A stretch of 64,000 nt of DNA from Isoptericola dokdonensis DS-3 (lineage in GTDB: Bacteria; Actinomycetota; Actinomycetes; Actinomycetales; Cellulomonadaceae). Under the pieces are notes generated by a model. It did no database searches and was not told the origin of the DNA. It saw nothing but the letters and a program-made list of their open reading frames with translations. Each line of letters opens with the position of its first letter. Position 1 is the first letter of the stretch. The stretch covers positions 3,038,001 through 3,102,000 of the forward strand of contig NZ_CP014209.1 of assembly GCF_001636295.1 (NCBI RefSeq), read 5' to 3'. Positions 53,998 to 63,095 of this stretch are shown here, one piece after another. Made by a program: the position numbers and the translations under genes.

Positions 53998-54947
53998 CCG
54001 AGACCCGAGACCTCAGCCCGGCGGGTGCTGTGCCCCCTGCCGACCCTCCCGGCCCGGCCGGAGGCGAACCCGCCCGTCCCCGCAGCGCCGTCGGCCGGGT
54101 GCTGCTCGTCGTCGGCGTGACGTTCGGGGCGCTCGCGGCCGTCTGGGGCGGCGTGCACCTCGTGGACCTCGCCCTGAACGACACCACCCGTGCCCAGGAG
54201 TCGTACGACGCCGTCGCGCGGGTCGAGCTCGTGGCCGACGGCGAGGTGACCGTCCGCGCCGCCGACGACGCCACCGGTGTCGAGGTGGAGGCGGTCTCCC
54301 GGGGCGGCCTCGTCACCCCGGAGTACTCGGCGCAGGAGATCGGCTCCGACGGCCTCGTCGTCACGAACGAGTGCCCCGCCTGGGCCGGGCTGGTGTCGTG
54401 GTCGTGCTCCGGCGGGCTGAACGCCGTCGTGCCCGCCGGGACCGAGGTCGTGGTGCGGACGTCGAACGGCGACGTGATCGCCGCGGGTCCCGTCGGGTCC
54501 GTGGACGTGCAGACCTCCAACGGCGAGGTGCAGGCCGACGGCGTCGGCGGTGACCTGGTCGCCCGGTCGTCCAACGGGGACGTCGAGGTGCGCTCCGTCA
54601 CCGGCGACGCCGACGTGCGGACCTCCAACGGCAGCATCGACGTCTCCGGCGTGACCGGCGACCTCACCGCGCAGACGTCGAACGGCCGGGCCGAGGCGTC
54701 CGACGTCGGCGGGTCGGCGGACGTGCGTTCCAGCAACGGCCGCGTCGACGTCGCCGGGGTCGCGGGGGACGTGCTCGCCCGGACCTCGAACGGTGACGTG
54801 ACCGTCGTCGGCGACGGGGAGCCCGTGCGGCTCACCCTCGACACGTCCAACGGCGACGAGATCATCGAGGGTCCGACCGACCCGGCCGCGACCCGCACGG
54901 TGGAGATCCGCAGCGCCAACGGGGACGTCGCCTACCTGGCCCCCTGA
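53994..54947 (+). CDS. DUF4097-type membrane-anchored beta-helix protein
   Basis: A 317-residue protein. A Pro/Ala-rich cytoplasmic N-tail (1-33) precedes one membrane helix (about 34-55). The rest is an extracytoplasmic beta-solenoid made of short rungs that each carry a T/S-SNG turn, e.g. VRTSNGDVIAAGPVGSVDVQ, ARSSNGDVEV, RTSNGSIDV, QTSNGRAEA, RSSNGRVDV and RTSNGDVTV. This is typical of DUF4097/DUF4098 proteins. It is the last gene of a kinase-regulator operon and may act as its surface sensor or effector. A terminator follows. Confidence 0.85.
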   Translation: MTETRDLSPAGAVPPADPPGPAGGEPARPRSAVGRVLLVVGVTFGALAAVWGGVHLVDLALNDTTRAQESYDAVARVELVADGEVTVRAADDATGVEVEAVSRGGLVTPEYSAQEIGSDGLVVTNECPAWAGLVSWSCSGGLNAVVPAGTEVVVRTSNGDVIAAGPVGSVDVQTSNGEVQADGVGGDLVARSSNGDVEVRSVTGDADVRTSNGSIDVSGVTGDLTAQTSNGRAEASDVGGSADVRSSNGRVDVAGVAGDVLARTSNGDVTVVGDGEPVRLTLDTSNGDEIIEGPTDPAATRTVEIRSANGDVAYLAP

Positions 54948-54959
54948 CCGGCCGTCCCG

Positions 54960-54991
54960 CGGCGCCGACGACCACCCGCTCGTCGGCGCCG
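54960..54991. terminator. Bidirectional terminator between DUF4097 and FAD oxidoreductase genes
   Basis: Perfect 12-bp arms CGGCGCCGACGA (54960-54971) and TCGTCGGCGCCG (54980-54991) enclose an 8-nt loop between convergent genes. Confidence 0.8.
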
Positions 54992-54997
54992 TGCTGC

Positions 54998-56455
54998 TCA
55001 CAGGGTGGGCAGGCGCAGGCCGAACACATCGCGGGCCGCGCGCCGGGCCGCGTGGTGGCCGGCCATGCCGTGCACGCCCGGGCCGGGCGGCGTGGAGGCC
55101 GAGCACAGGAAGACGCCCCCGGCCTGGCGGTAGGGGTTCGCGGTCGGCGTCGGCCGGGCGATCATCCGCCACAGGTCCGGCGAGCCGCCGGCGATGTCCC
55201 CGCCGACGAGGCTCGGGTTGTGGTGGGCCATCTCGGCGGCGGGCGTGCAGCGGCTCGCCACGACGACGTCCCGCACCCCGGGCGCGAACCGTTCGAGCCG
55301 GCCCAGCACGTCCTGCGTGACGTCCCGGGTGGAGCCCGCCGGGACGTGCGCGTACGCCCACAGCGGGCGCAGGCCGCGCACCTCCCGGGTGGTGTCGACG
55401 ACGGCGGGGTCGCTCACCAGGCACATCGGCGTCTCGGCGTGCCGGCCCGCCGCGACGGCCCCCTCGGCGCCCACCATCTCGGTGCGGGTGCCGCCCACGT
55501 GCACCGTCCCGGCGAGGCCGACCTCCGGGTCCGTCCACGGCACCGGGCCCGACAGCACGAGGTCGACCTTCGCGGCGGCGTTGCCGCGGGGGAACGCCGT
55601 CAGCGCCCGGCGTCGTGCGGGGCGCAGGACCGCCCCGAGGACGCGCACCAGCGTGGCCGGGTCCGTGTCGAACAGGTACGCGCGCGCCGGGGGCAGGTCG
55701 GCGCGCGTGCGCACCGGGTGGTCCGTGACGACCGTGCCGCCGTGCGCCGCCAGGTCCGCGAGCAGCGCCGCCGTGATCGCGCCGGAGCCGCCGCGGGGGA
55801 TCGGCCAGCCCGCCCCGGCGTGCCCGAGCGTGGCGAGCAGCAGCGCGGTCCCCGCGGCGGCGAGGGAGGGCAGCGGGGTGATGGCGTGCGCGCCGACGCC
55901 GGTCAGCAGGGCGGCGGCCTCCGCCGTCCGGAACCGGGAGCCCCACGCGCGGGTGCCCTGCTCCAGCAGCCCGGCCCCGAACCGGGCGGCCGTGACCAGG
56001 CCGCCGACGTCGTCCGCCCCGGGCGGGAGCGAGCGCTTGTCGCCCATCGCGACGCCGACGACCGCGTCCCACCGGGCGGCGAGGGGGCCCAGCAGGCGTC
56101 GCCAGGCCGGGCCGTCGACGCCGAGCCGGCCCAGCGTGCGGTCCAGGTCCCGGTAGGCGATCCCGGCACGACCACCGGGCAGCGGCTGCGCGTACGACAC
56201 CTCCGGCGTCAGCAGCTCCACGCCGTGCGCGGGCAGGTCGAACGCGCGGAAGAACGGCGACGCCCACGCCATCGGGTGGACGGCGGAGCAGACGTCGTGC
56301 ACCACGCCGTCCGCCAGGCCGAGGTCCAGCGTGCGCGCACCCCCGCCCGGCGTGGGCTGCGCCTCCAGGACGGTGACCGACAGCCCGACCCGGGCGAGCG
56401 TCACCGCTGCTGACAGCCCGTTCGGGCCGGAGCCCACCACGACGACGTCGTTCAT
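54998..56455 (-). CDS. FAD-dependent phytoene-dehydrogenase-like oxidoreductase
   Basis: A 485-residue flavoprotein of the CrtI/PYROXD2-like amine oxidase superfamily. The dinucleotide-binding fold is VVVVGSGPNGLSAAVTLARV, followed by an Glu-containing strand end (VLEAQPTPGGGARTLDLGL). The C-terminal block GVFLCSASTPPGPGVHGMAG completes the FAD site. PYROXD2-type proteins are distinct from true carotenoid desaturases and their substrate is unknown. No carotenoid genes are adjacent. ATG 56455 is preferred; GTG 56464 is an alternative. Confidence 0.87.
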   Translation of the reverse strand: MNDVVVVGSGPNGLSAAVTLARVGLSVTVLEAQPTPGGGARTLDLGLADGVVHDVCSAVHPMAWASPFFRAFDLPAHGVELLTPEVSYAQPLPGGRAGIAYRDLDRTLGRLGVDGPAWRRLLGPLAARWDAVVGVAMGDKRSLPPGADDVGGLVTAARFGAGLLEQGTRAWGSRFRTAEAAALLTGVGAHAITPLPSLAAAGTALLLATLGHAGAGWPIPRGGSGAITAALLADLAAHGGTVVTDHPVRTRADLPPARAYLFDTDPATLVRVLGAVLRPARRRALTAFPRGNAAAKVDLVLSGPVPWTDPEVGLAGTVHVGGTRTEMVGAEGAVAAGRHAETPMCLVSDPAVVDTTREVRGLRPLWAYAHVPAGSTRDVTQDVLGRLERFAPGVRDVVVASRCTPAAEMAHHNPSLVGGDIAGGSPDLWRMIARPTPTANPYRQAGGVFLCSASTPPGPGVHGMAGHHAARRAARDVFGLRLPTL

Positions 56456-56579
56456 GGTGGCCACCCTAGGGCGACCGGTCCCGACGGGTGCTGCACCTTC
56501 TCCGCCGTCGGCGACCGATGGGTGAGGTTCCGCGGTGGCGTGAGGAGCGGCGCCGTGAATCCTCTGCCATCGGCGCGTG

Positions 56580-56600
56580 ATGCGTGAGGAGGTGCGTCGC
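56580..56600. repeat. GATGCGTGAGG-type repeat, third locus
   Basis: GATGCGTGAGGAGGTGCG at 56580-56597 matches the direct repeats at 43871 and 43933 over GATGCGTGAGG-N-GGTGC. A diverged GATGGGTGAGGTTCCGCGG lies at 56517 in the same 143-bp gap. All copies seen are intergenic. Confidence 0.5.
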
Positions 56601-56607
56601 CGCCGGG

Positions 56608-57516
56608 TCAGAGCCGTGCGGCCAGCGCGGTGAGGGTCGGGGTCACCCCGGCGTCGACCTTGACGGTCGCGAGCGGGTCGCCACGGGTCTCGCCCCGGTT
56701 GACGATGACGACCGGCATCCCGGCCTTCGCCGCGTGCCGCACGAACCGCAGCCCGCTCATCACGGTGAGGCTCGTACCCGCCACGAGCAGTGCGTCGGCC
56801 GAGTCGACCAGGTCGAAGGCCCGCCGCACCCGCTCGCGCGGCACGTTCTCCCCGAAGTAGACGATCTCCGGCTTGAGCACCCCGCCGCAGAACTCACAGT
56901 CCGCGGGCCGGAAGTGCGACGTCCGCTCGATGACGGCGTCGGCGTCGGGCGCCACCTCGATGTCCGCGACCGTCGTGCCGCCGTGGAGCACCGACTCCAC
57001 GAAGCCCGGGTTGAGCGCGTCCAGCCGCTCCGCGAGGTGCGCGCGCGAGATGACGCGCGAGCACTGGAGGCAGATGACGCGGTCGTAGCGTCCGTGCAGG
57101 TCGATGACGGTGCGCGAGCCGGCGTCCTCGTGCAGCAGGTCCACGTTCTGCGTGATGACGCCCCGCACGACGCCCCGCTCCTCCAGCTCCGCGAGCACCC
57201 GGTGCCCGGCGTTCGGGTGCGTGCGGCGCACGTGCTGCCAGCCCACGTGGTTGCGCGCCCAGTAATGGCGGCGGAACGCGTCGTCGCCGACGAACTGCTG
57301 GTACGTCATCGGGTTGCGCGGCGGCGAGTCGGGGGAGCGGTAGTCGGGGATGCCCGAGTCCGTGGAGACCCCCGCCCCGGTCAGCACGGTCAGGGTGCGG
57401 CCCTCCAGCACGCGGGCGGCGTCGTCCACCGTGCCGTGGTGCACCACCGCGTCCGGCGGCAGCTCCCAGCGGCGGTCCTGGTAGGTCGGGGCGAGCGGTC
57501 GGGCGGCGGGCTGCAC
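56608..57516 (-). CDS. Sir2-family NAD-dependent protein deacylase
   Basis: A 302-residue sirtuin. Motifs are GAGVSTDSGIPDYRSPDSPP (NAD loop), ITQNVDLLHEDAGS, catalytic His in DLHGRYD, zinc Cys pairs CLQC and CEFC, and PEIVYFGENVP followed by LLVAGTSLTV. The zinc-module insertion between the Cys pairs is longer than in small class III sirtuins. It removes acyl groups from protein lysines using NAD. Start is GTG 57516. No obvious operon partner. Confidence 0.95.
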   Translation of the reverse strand: MQPAARPLAPTYQDRRWELPPDAVVHHGTVDDAARVLEGRTLTVLTGAGVSTDSGIPDYRSPDSPPRNPMTYQQFVGDDAFRRHYWARNHVGWQHVRRTHPNAGHRVLAELEERGVVRGVITQNVDLLHEDAGSRTVIDLHGRYDRVICLQCSRVISRAHLAERLDALNPGFVESVLHGGTTVADIEVAPDADAVIERTSHFRPADCEFCGGVLKPEIVYFGENVPRERVRRAFDLVDSADALLVAGTSLTVMSGLRFVRHAAKAGMPVVIVNRGETRGDPLATVKVDAGVTPTLTALAARL

Positions 57517-57583
57517 CGTTCGAGCGTACGTCGGTCGGCCGTCCGACGACGTCGTTCACCGGCGCCGCGCGGACGGAGGGCAC

Positions 57584-57616
57584 CGAGATGTTCATCGGAC
57601 GTTCGTCGACATCTCG
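57584..57616 (+). promoter_or_regulatory. Inverted repeat CGAGATGT-N17-ACATCTCG before the secreted-protein gene
   Basis: Perfect 8-bp arms at 57584-57591 and 57609-57616 stand 26 bases before GTG 57642. A third ACATCTCG lies just inside the gene at about 57653. The arms may be an operator or an mRNA hairpin near the ribosome site. Confidence 0.45.
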
Positions 57617-57641
57617 GGCACCGGCTGGGAGCATCCGAGAC

Positions 57642-59120
57642 GTGCGCCGAACATCTCGCCTGGTCACCGTCCTCCTCGCAGCCCTCTCGCTCGTCCTCGT
57701 CGGTCTCGTGCCGGCAGAGGCGGCCCCTCCCAGGGGGACCGGGACGTTCACGCTCAAGCAGGTCGACCTCGACGTCACCGTGTCGATGGCCGACGTCGTC
57801 GTGGGGCCGTCGCCGAAGGTGGCCCGGATGTGGTTCACGTTCGACCACCCGCGCGAACGCCTGTCGCTCGACGGCAGCGGCAAGAGCGTGGTTTCCGTCG
57901 ACGGTCCAGGCATCAGCTCGCTCGGGATCGCCTACCTCGTCAAGACGTCGGAGCGTCGCGCCTACGCCGACTTCGTGCTGTCCGCCGGGGACCGGCCCGG
58001 GACCTACGCCGCCACCGTGGAGCTGCGGACGACGGTGGACGGCCAGGACTACGTCTTCTTCCGCGAGAACGCCGTCTCGTTCCAGGTGCGACGAGCCACC
58101 CAGGCGTCGGCGTCGGCGAAGCGATCGGGCGGGAAGGCCGTCGTCACCGGGCGCCTGACGCGATGGCAGGACGTCGAGCATCGGACGGCGATCGCTCGAC
58201 GACCCGTCGCGGGGGCCGCGGTGCGACTGTCGTTCGACCCGAAGGGCAAGGCCGGGGCACGGTATGTGACGACCGTCCGCACCGACGGCGACGGCCGATT
58301 CCGCAAGGTCCTCCGGGATCGGGGCAAGGGACGGTGGGTCGCCTCCTACCGGGGGAGCGCACAGCAGGCGCCGTCGTGGGCACGGCCGACGGGAGCGAAG
58401 GAACCGGCCGTCGACCACTGGTTCTCGCGCAGCCGGACCACGGACGGCACGAGGGTCACGATGAAGGTCCGCACGCGGGACGTGGTCGTCAAGGGCGCGT
58501 CGACGAAGACCCGTGTCGACGTCGAGTGGTCCGCCTCCGGTCCCGGTCGGCTGGAGCACGGGACGACGTACGTCTGTGCGTCGAGCCGGATCGGCCGCTA
58601 CGAGGGGGGCTGCTCCACGGTGCGCAAGGACGGCCCGAACAAGGTGTACGCACACCTGTACCTGGGGCCGGACGAACCTGCCGGGGTCTACGACGTCGAG
58701 GTCTGGGCGGACCCGGAGGTCCGCACGACGTCCGGGACGTCGTTCACCTACTTCCCGACCGCGCGGGCCGGGAGCTTCCGTGTCAGCAAGGCGACGCGGA
58801 CGAACGTGCGGGTGAGCGACACGTCGGTCCGCCAGGGTGAGCGGGTCGTCGTGTCCGGCAGGCTGCGCATGCCGTCGCAGCTGGACCGGTGGAACTACGG
58901 GGGCTGGCGCGGTGCCGCCGGGGAGAAGGTCAAGATCTACTTCGACCCGAAGGGCTCCCGTGGCCCGGTGCTCAAGGGTTCCGACACGGTGGGTGCCGAC
59001 GGGCGGTTCCGGCAGACGTTCGCCGTGCGCAAGTCGGGGACGTGGGTCGTGAGGTACGCGGGGTCGTCGGTGGCGCACCTGCGGCCGTCGTCGGCGAAGG
59101 TGTCCGTGGTGGTGCGCTGA
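57642..59120 (+). CDS. Secreted protein of repeated Ig-like/beta-sandwich domains
   Basis: A 492-residue secreted protein. The signal peptide covers about 1-29 (RRTSRLVTVLLAALSLVLVG, ending AEA). Two related segments share VRLSFDPKGK/VKIYFDPKGS, then VRTDGDGRFRKVLRD/VGADGRFRQTFAVR, then WVASYRGSAQQAPSWARP/WVVRYAGSSVAHLRPSSA. This is a duplicated beta-sandwich as seen in actinobacterial exported proteins of unknown role. Cys pairs lie only in the middle. GTG 57642 is chosen as the start of the signal peptide. Its codon use is slightly less GC-biased than that of its neighbours. Function is unknown. Confidence 0.75.
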   Translation: MRRTSRLVTVLLAALSLVLVGLVPAEAAPPRGTGTFTLKQVDLDVTVSMADVVVGPSPKVARMWFTFDHPRERLSLDGSGKSVVSVDGPGISSLGIAYLVKTSERRAYADFVLSAGDRPGTYAATVELRTTVDGQDYVFFRENAVSFQVRRATQASASAKRSGGKAVVTGRLTRWQDVEHRTAIARRPVAGAAVRLSFDPKGKAGARYVTTVRTDGDGRFRKVLRDRGKGRWVASYRGSAQQAPSWARPTGAKEPAVDHWFSRSRTTDGTRVTMKVRTRDVVVKGASTKTRVDVEWSASGPGRLEHGTTYVCASSRIGRYEGGCSTVRKDGPNKVYAHLYLGPDEPAGVYDVEVWADPEVRTTSGTSFTYFPTARAGSFRVSKATRTNVRVSDTSVRQGERVVVSGRLRMPSQLDRWNYGGWRGAAGEKVKIYFDPKGSRGPVLKGSDTVGADGRFRQTFAVRKSGTWVVRYAGSSVAHLRPSSAKVSVVVR

Positions 59121-59132
59121 TCATCGTGATGG

Positions 59133-59203
59133 TCTCCGCCGAGCGTCTCTGAAAGTCGGGATCCGCCGCCGTATGGCCGACATTCAGAGACGCTCGGCGG
59201 AGA
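59133..59203. terminator. 21-bp perfect inverted repeat after the secreted-protein gene
   Basis: Arms 59133-59153 and 59183-59203 pair perfectly over 21 bp (core CCGCCGAGCGTCTCTGAA on the left) around a 29-nt loop. GTCGG and CCGAC inside the loop can extend the stem. It lies 12 bases past the stop, so termination is likely. The size and perfection also fit a mobile REP-like palindrome. Confidence 0.65.
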
Positions 59204-59211
59204 TTGCACCC

Positions 59212-59260
59212 TTGACGAACCGTTGGGCAAGCGGTTACCTTACGAGAAACCGGTTTCTCG
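59212..59260 (+). promoter_or_regulatory. Promoter with perfect 18-bp LacI-type operator for the pectate lyase
   Basis: TTGACG (59212-59217), a 17-bp spacer and TTACCT (59235-59240) form the promoter. CGAGAAACCGGTTTCTCG (59243-59260) is a perfect palindrome covering the expected start site, of the kind bound by LacI-family repressors. It differs from the operator at 6065, and no regulator gene lies next to it, so control is probably in trans. Confidence 0.8.
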
Positions 59261-59303
59261 CGTCGATCACCGCAGAACGACGCGCATCTCGACGAGGAGA
59301 TCC

Positions 59304-62300
59304 ATGACACCGATCGGGCGGACCCTCCGCACGTCGCTGGCAGCCCTGGCCGCCGCGGCGCTCACCCTCACCCCCGCGGTCACCGCGTCCGCCGTCGGAC
59401 CGGCGGGCGCCTTCGACGCGAACGACCTCACCCCCGGCAACATCACCGCGGACCTCGTGGTGGGGGACTTCACCGTCAAGGCCACCGCCGCCAAGGGCGT
59501 GACCGTCGACGCGTCGGACCGCACCTCCGACCGCGGCGACGTCTACACCCAGCGCGTCAAGCTCAACGGCTCCGGCGACGCCGCCCAGCGCTCCCTGCAG
59601 CTCACCGCCGAGGGCCCCGGCGAGGTGATCGTCCACGCCCGCAGCGGCAGCGGCACCGCCGACCGCGCGCTCGCGCTCTACGACGCCGCGTGGACGCCGC
59701 TGGACACCGCGCCGGCGCTCGCCGACGACGGCAGCCGCACCATCACCACCGAGACCCTCGACATCCCGGCCGCCGGGACGTACTGGATCGCGTCCCCGAG
59801 CTCGGGCGTCAACCTCTACTACGCCGAGATCAGCGACGGCTCCGCGCCGCAGCGCGCCCCGTGGACCGACGTCGCCGCACCCGTCGTGGACGCCGTCGAG
59901 GTCGACCCGGCCGACCCGTCGAGCCTGCTCGTGCACTACACGGGTCTGCTCGGCGAGGACGGCGCCGACGTCGCGCACGCCGTCCTCACGGACGCCGCGG
60001 GCGCCGAGGTGGACCGCGCGTTCACCGCGACCGACGGCACCTCCGGCACGATCGCGCTGTCCCCGCCGTCGTCCGGCACCTACACCGTGCAGGTCGAGCT
60101 CACCCGCTCCGGGGAAGCCGACGGCCTCGTCTCCGAGCCCGTGGCCGCCCCCGCGTTCCGGCTGCCCCTCGGTGCGCCCGCCGTGACCGGGGCGCTGACC
60201 TCCGGCGTGAGCGGCGGCCAGGCCACCGTCACCGTCGACTGGGGCGCCGTCGCCGAGGCCGAGACCTACTCGGTGCAGACCGCCCAGGGTGGCGACTTCA
60301 CGGACGCCGTCACCGGCGTCACCGGCACCACCGCGGACGTCGCCGGCCTCACGCCGGGCGGCGTCTACCAGGTGCGCGTCGTCGCCCACCGCGGCACCGA
60401 CTCCACCGCGGGCGAGCCGACCGAGGTCACCGTGGCCGCCGCCGTCGAGCGCTGGCAGTCCGCCGACATCGGCTCCAACGCGAACTCCGGCGGGTCGATC
60501 GTCGAGAACGCCGACGGCACCATCACGTTCGACGCGCGCGCCAGCTCGACCAAGCTCGCCTCCTCCGAGGACGGGTTCCAATACCACTACACGGAGATCG
60601 ACCCCGAGACGGAGAACTTCACGCTCACCGCGACGTTCACCGTGGACGACGCCGCCGCGAAGGACAACCAGTCCGGCTTCGGCGTGCTCGCCGTCGACAC
60701 CCTCACCCCCGGCGTCTCCGCCGCCCGCTACATGAACTCCGCGGGCGCCCTCATCACCCGCTACGGCGAGGGCACCGGCACCGTGAGCGACGGCACCCCC
60801 GGCGCGCGGTTCGTGCACGGGTACACCGGCGCACCGACCGACAACACCGCCGGGGCGCGCGACTCCTCCGACTCGGTCGTCTTCGACGAGACGTGGCGCT
60901 CCGACGTCGCGACCGGCCCCAAGTTCGCCACCGGCGACGTGTTCACGCTCAGCCTGCGCAAGTCGAACACCGGCTACCACGCGACCTGGCTGCGTGACGC
61001 CGCCGACGGCGGGGACGTCGAGGTCATCCAGTACGACCCCGACATGCTGCTCCAGCAGGACGGCGAGCGCCTCTACGTCGGCATGGCCGTCGCCCGCAAG
61101 ATCATGGTGACGGTCTCCGACTGGGAGCTCACCACGATCCTGCCGGCCGACGACGAGGCCGCCCAGGAGCCGCCGACCGAGTACGTCCCGGCGACCCTCG
61201 GCGTCGACATCACCTCGACGACGCCGCACGACAGCCTCGACATCCCCCTCGTCGCGAACATGTACGGCACCGGGCAGATCCTCGACGCCGCCGGTGACGT
61301 CGTCGTCGACGGCGTCGCGCTCGCTCCCGGCGAGCGGGCGCTCGCCACCGTGGAGCTGGCCGACGGCGTCAACGAGCTCACCGCGCGGCTCCTCCCGGAC
61401 GCCGAGCAGCCGCACCTCGGCGAGCGGGAGGAGATCGAGTCCACCGACCCGGTCGACGTGCCGCTCACCATCACGGTGAAGGCGTACGGCGAGCCCGGCC
61501 AGTCCCTCCGGGTCGCGCCCGACGGCACCCCCGACGGCGCCGGCACCACCGCCGACCCGCTCGACCTGCACACCGCCGTGGGCTTCGCCCAGCCCGGCCA
61601 GCAGATCGTGCTCGCCGGCGGCGACTACGCCCTCGACCGCAAGGTCGTCGTCGAGCGCGGCCGCGACGGCACGCCCGACGCGCCCATCACGCTCATGTCC
61701 GAGCCGGGGGCCCGCGCGACCCTCGACCTCGCCGGTTCGCCCGACGGCGGACTCGTGCTCCGCGGCGACTGGTGGCACGTCTACGACCTGGAGATCACCG
61801 GGTCGCGCGACAAGGCCAAGCCGATGCTCATCGAGGGCAACCACAACGTCGTCGAACGCGTCGAGTCGCACCACAACGCCGACACCGGCATCCAGATCTC
61901 CGGCCGCAGCGCCGAGCCGCCGTCGATGTGGCCGTCGCACAACCTCGTCGTGTCCTCCGAGTCGCACAACAACGCCGACCCGGGCGGCAACGACGCGGAC
62001 GGGTTCGGCGTCAAGCTCACCGTCGGCGAGGGCAACGTGCTGCGGCACAACATCGCCCACCACAACATCGACGACGGCTGGGACCTCTACGCCAAGTCGA
62101 CCACCGGACCCATCGGCACCGTGATCGTCGAGGACTCCGTCGCGTACGCCAACGGGTTCCTCGAGGCCGACCCGAGCAAGACGGGCGAGGGCAACGGGTT
62201 CAAGCTCGGCGGCGAGTCCATGCCGGGCGACCACCTGCTGCGCAACTCGCTCAGCTATGGCAACCTCGGCACCGGCGTCACGTCGAACTCCGGGCCCGAC

Positions 62301-63011
62301 GTCCGGCTGCGCGACGTCACCACCGTCAGCAACGACCGCGGCGTCCGCCTCGAGACCAACGCCGCCACCACGGCGTACGAGGCGACCGGCGTCATCTCCT
62401 GGCAGAACCCCACCGTCGACCTGCTCGACCTCCAGCAGGCCGACACCTCCCTGCTGACCGACCCGTCGAACCACTGGCACCTCGGCGCCGGGACCGACGT
62501 CGACGCCTCCTGGTTCGTCTCCACCGACGAGACCCTGCGCCCCGAGATCGCCGCCGACGGATCCGTCGAGATGCACGGGCTCTACGAGCTGACCGACGCC
62601 GCACCGGCCGACACGGGCGCACGCTTCGTGCCCGTCGAGGACCCGACCGTCATCGACGTCCTGCCCGAGGTCTCCGCCGGCGAGCCCGGCCCCGCCGCCT
62701 GGTACGACACCGCCGTGTACGTGCGTGGCGACGTCGTCCAGCACGACGGCGTCGTCTACGAGGCCCGCTGGTGGACCCGCAACCAGGAGCCCGGTGCCCC
62801 CGGCTACGGGCCGTGGGCGGAGGTCGGCCCCGCCGACGCCGCCCCCGCCGTCGCCGAGTGCGCCCCCGCCTGGGACCCGCGGACCGTCTACACCGGCGGA
62901 GAGATCGTCTCCTTCGACGGCCTCAACCACCGCGCCCTGTGGTGGACGCTCCGCCAGGAGCCGGGTGCCTCCGTCTGGGGTGCCTGGTCGGCGGTCGAGG
63001 CCTGCGCCTGA
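59304..63011 (+). CDS. Secreted pectate lyase (PL9-type) with two CBM5/12-like modules
   Basis: A 1235-residue secreted enzyme. The signal peptide covers about 1-31. Beta-sandwich regions follow, one of them fibronectin-III-like at about 293-380, then a laminin-like jelly-roll region. The right-handed parallel beta-helix at about 740-1080 has PL9 hallmarks: RVESHHNADTGIQISGR near 852, NNADPGGNDADGFGVKL and DDGWDLYAKS near 923-930, where the Lys is the probable catalytic base. It should cleave polygalacturonate by beta-elimination using calcium. Two C-terminal Trp-rich modules of about 45 residues (YVRGDVVQHDGVVYEARWWT, then YTGGEIVSFDGLNHRALWWT) are CBM5/12-like. GAGGAG precedes ATG 59304. 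Confidence 0.88.
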   Translation: MTPIGRTLRTSLAALAAAALTLTPAVTASAVGPAGAFDANDLTPGNITADLVVGDFTVKATAAKGVTVDASDRTSDRGDVYTQRVKLNGSGDAAQRSLQLTAEGPGEVIVHARSGSGTADRALALYDAAWTPLDTAPALADDGSRTITTETLDIPAAGTYWIASPSSGVNLYYAEISDGSAPQRAPWTDVAAPVVDAVEVDPADPSSLLVHYTGLLGEDGADVAHAVLTDAAGAEVDRAFTATDGTSGTIALSPPSSGTYTVQVELTRSGEADGLVSEPVAAPAFRLPLGAPAVTGALTSGVSGGQATVTVDWGAVAEAETYSVQTAQGGDFTDAVTGVTGTTADVAGLTPGGVYQVRVVAHRGTDSTAGEPTEVTVAAAVERWQSADIGSNANSGGSIVENADGTITFDARASSTKLASSEDGFQYHYTEIDPETENFTLTATFTVDDAAAKDNQSGFGVLAVDTLTPGVSAARYMNSAGALITRYGEGTGTVSDGTPGARFVHGYTGAPTDNTAGARDSSDSVVFDETWRSDVATGPKFATGDVFTLSLRKSNTGYHATWLRDAADGGDVEVIQYDPDMLLQQDGERLYVGMAVARKIMVTVSDWELTTILPADDEAAQEPPTEYVPATLGVDITSTTPHDSLDIPLVANMYGTGQILDAAGDVVVDGVALAPGERALATVELADGVNELTARLLPDAEQPHLGEREEIESTDPVDVPLTITVKAYGEPGQSLRVAPDGTPDGAGTTADPLDLHTAVGFAQPGQQIVLAGGDYALDRKVVVERGRDGTPDAPITLMSEPGARATLDLAGSPDGGLVLRGDWWHVYDLEITGSRDKAKPMLIEGNHNVVERVESHHNADTGIQISGRSAEPPSMWPSHNLVVSSESHNNADPGGNDADGFGVKLTVGEGNVLRHNIAHHNIDDGWDLYAKSTTGPIGTVIVEDSVAYANGFLEADPSKTGEGNGFKLGGESMPGDHLLRNSLSYGNLGTGVTSNSGPDVRLRDVTTVSNDRGVRLETNAATTAYEATGVISWQNPTVDLLDLQQADTSLLTDPSNHWHLGAGTDVDASWFVSTDETLRPEIAADGSVEMHGLYELTDAAPADTGARFVPVEDPTVIDVLPEVSAGEPGPAAWYDTAVYVRGDVVQHDGVVYEARWWTRNQEPGAPGYGPWAEVGPADAAPAVAECAPAWDPRTVYTGGEIVSFDGLNHRALWWTLRQEPGASVWGAWSAVEACA

Positions 63012-63020
63012 CGAGCGTGT

Positions 63021-63057
63021 GCTGACCGACGCCGGCTTCGAGCTGGCGTCGGTCAGC
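63021..63057 (+). terminator. Terminator of the pectate lyase gene
   Basis: Perfect 13-bp arms GCTGACCGACGCC (63021-63033) and GGCGTCGGTCAGC (63045-63057) are followed by TTT, ten bases after the stop. Confidence 0.85.
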
Positions 63058-63095
63058 TTTCCGCTCGGTGTCAGGTCCGGTGTGGGTGTCGGTCC

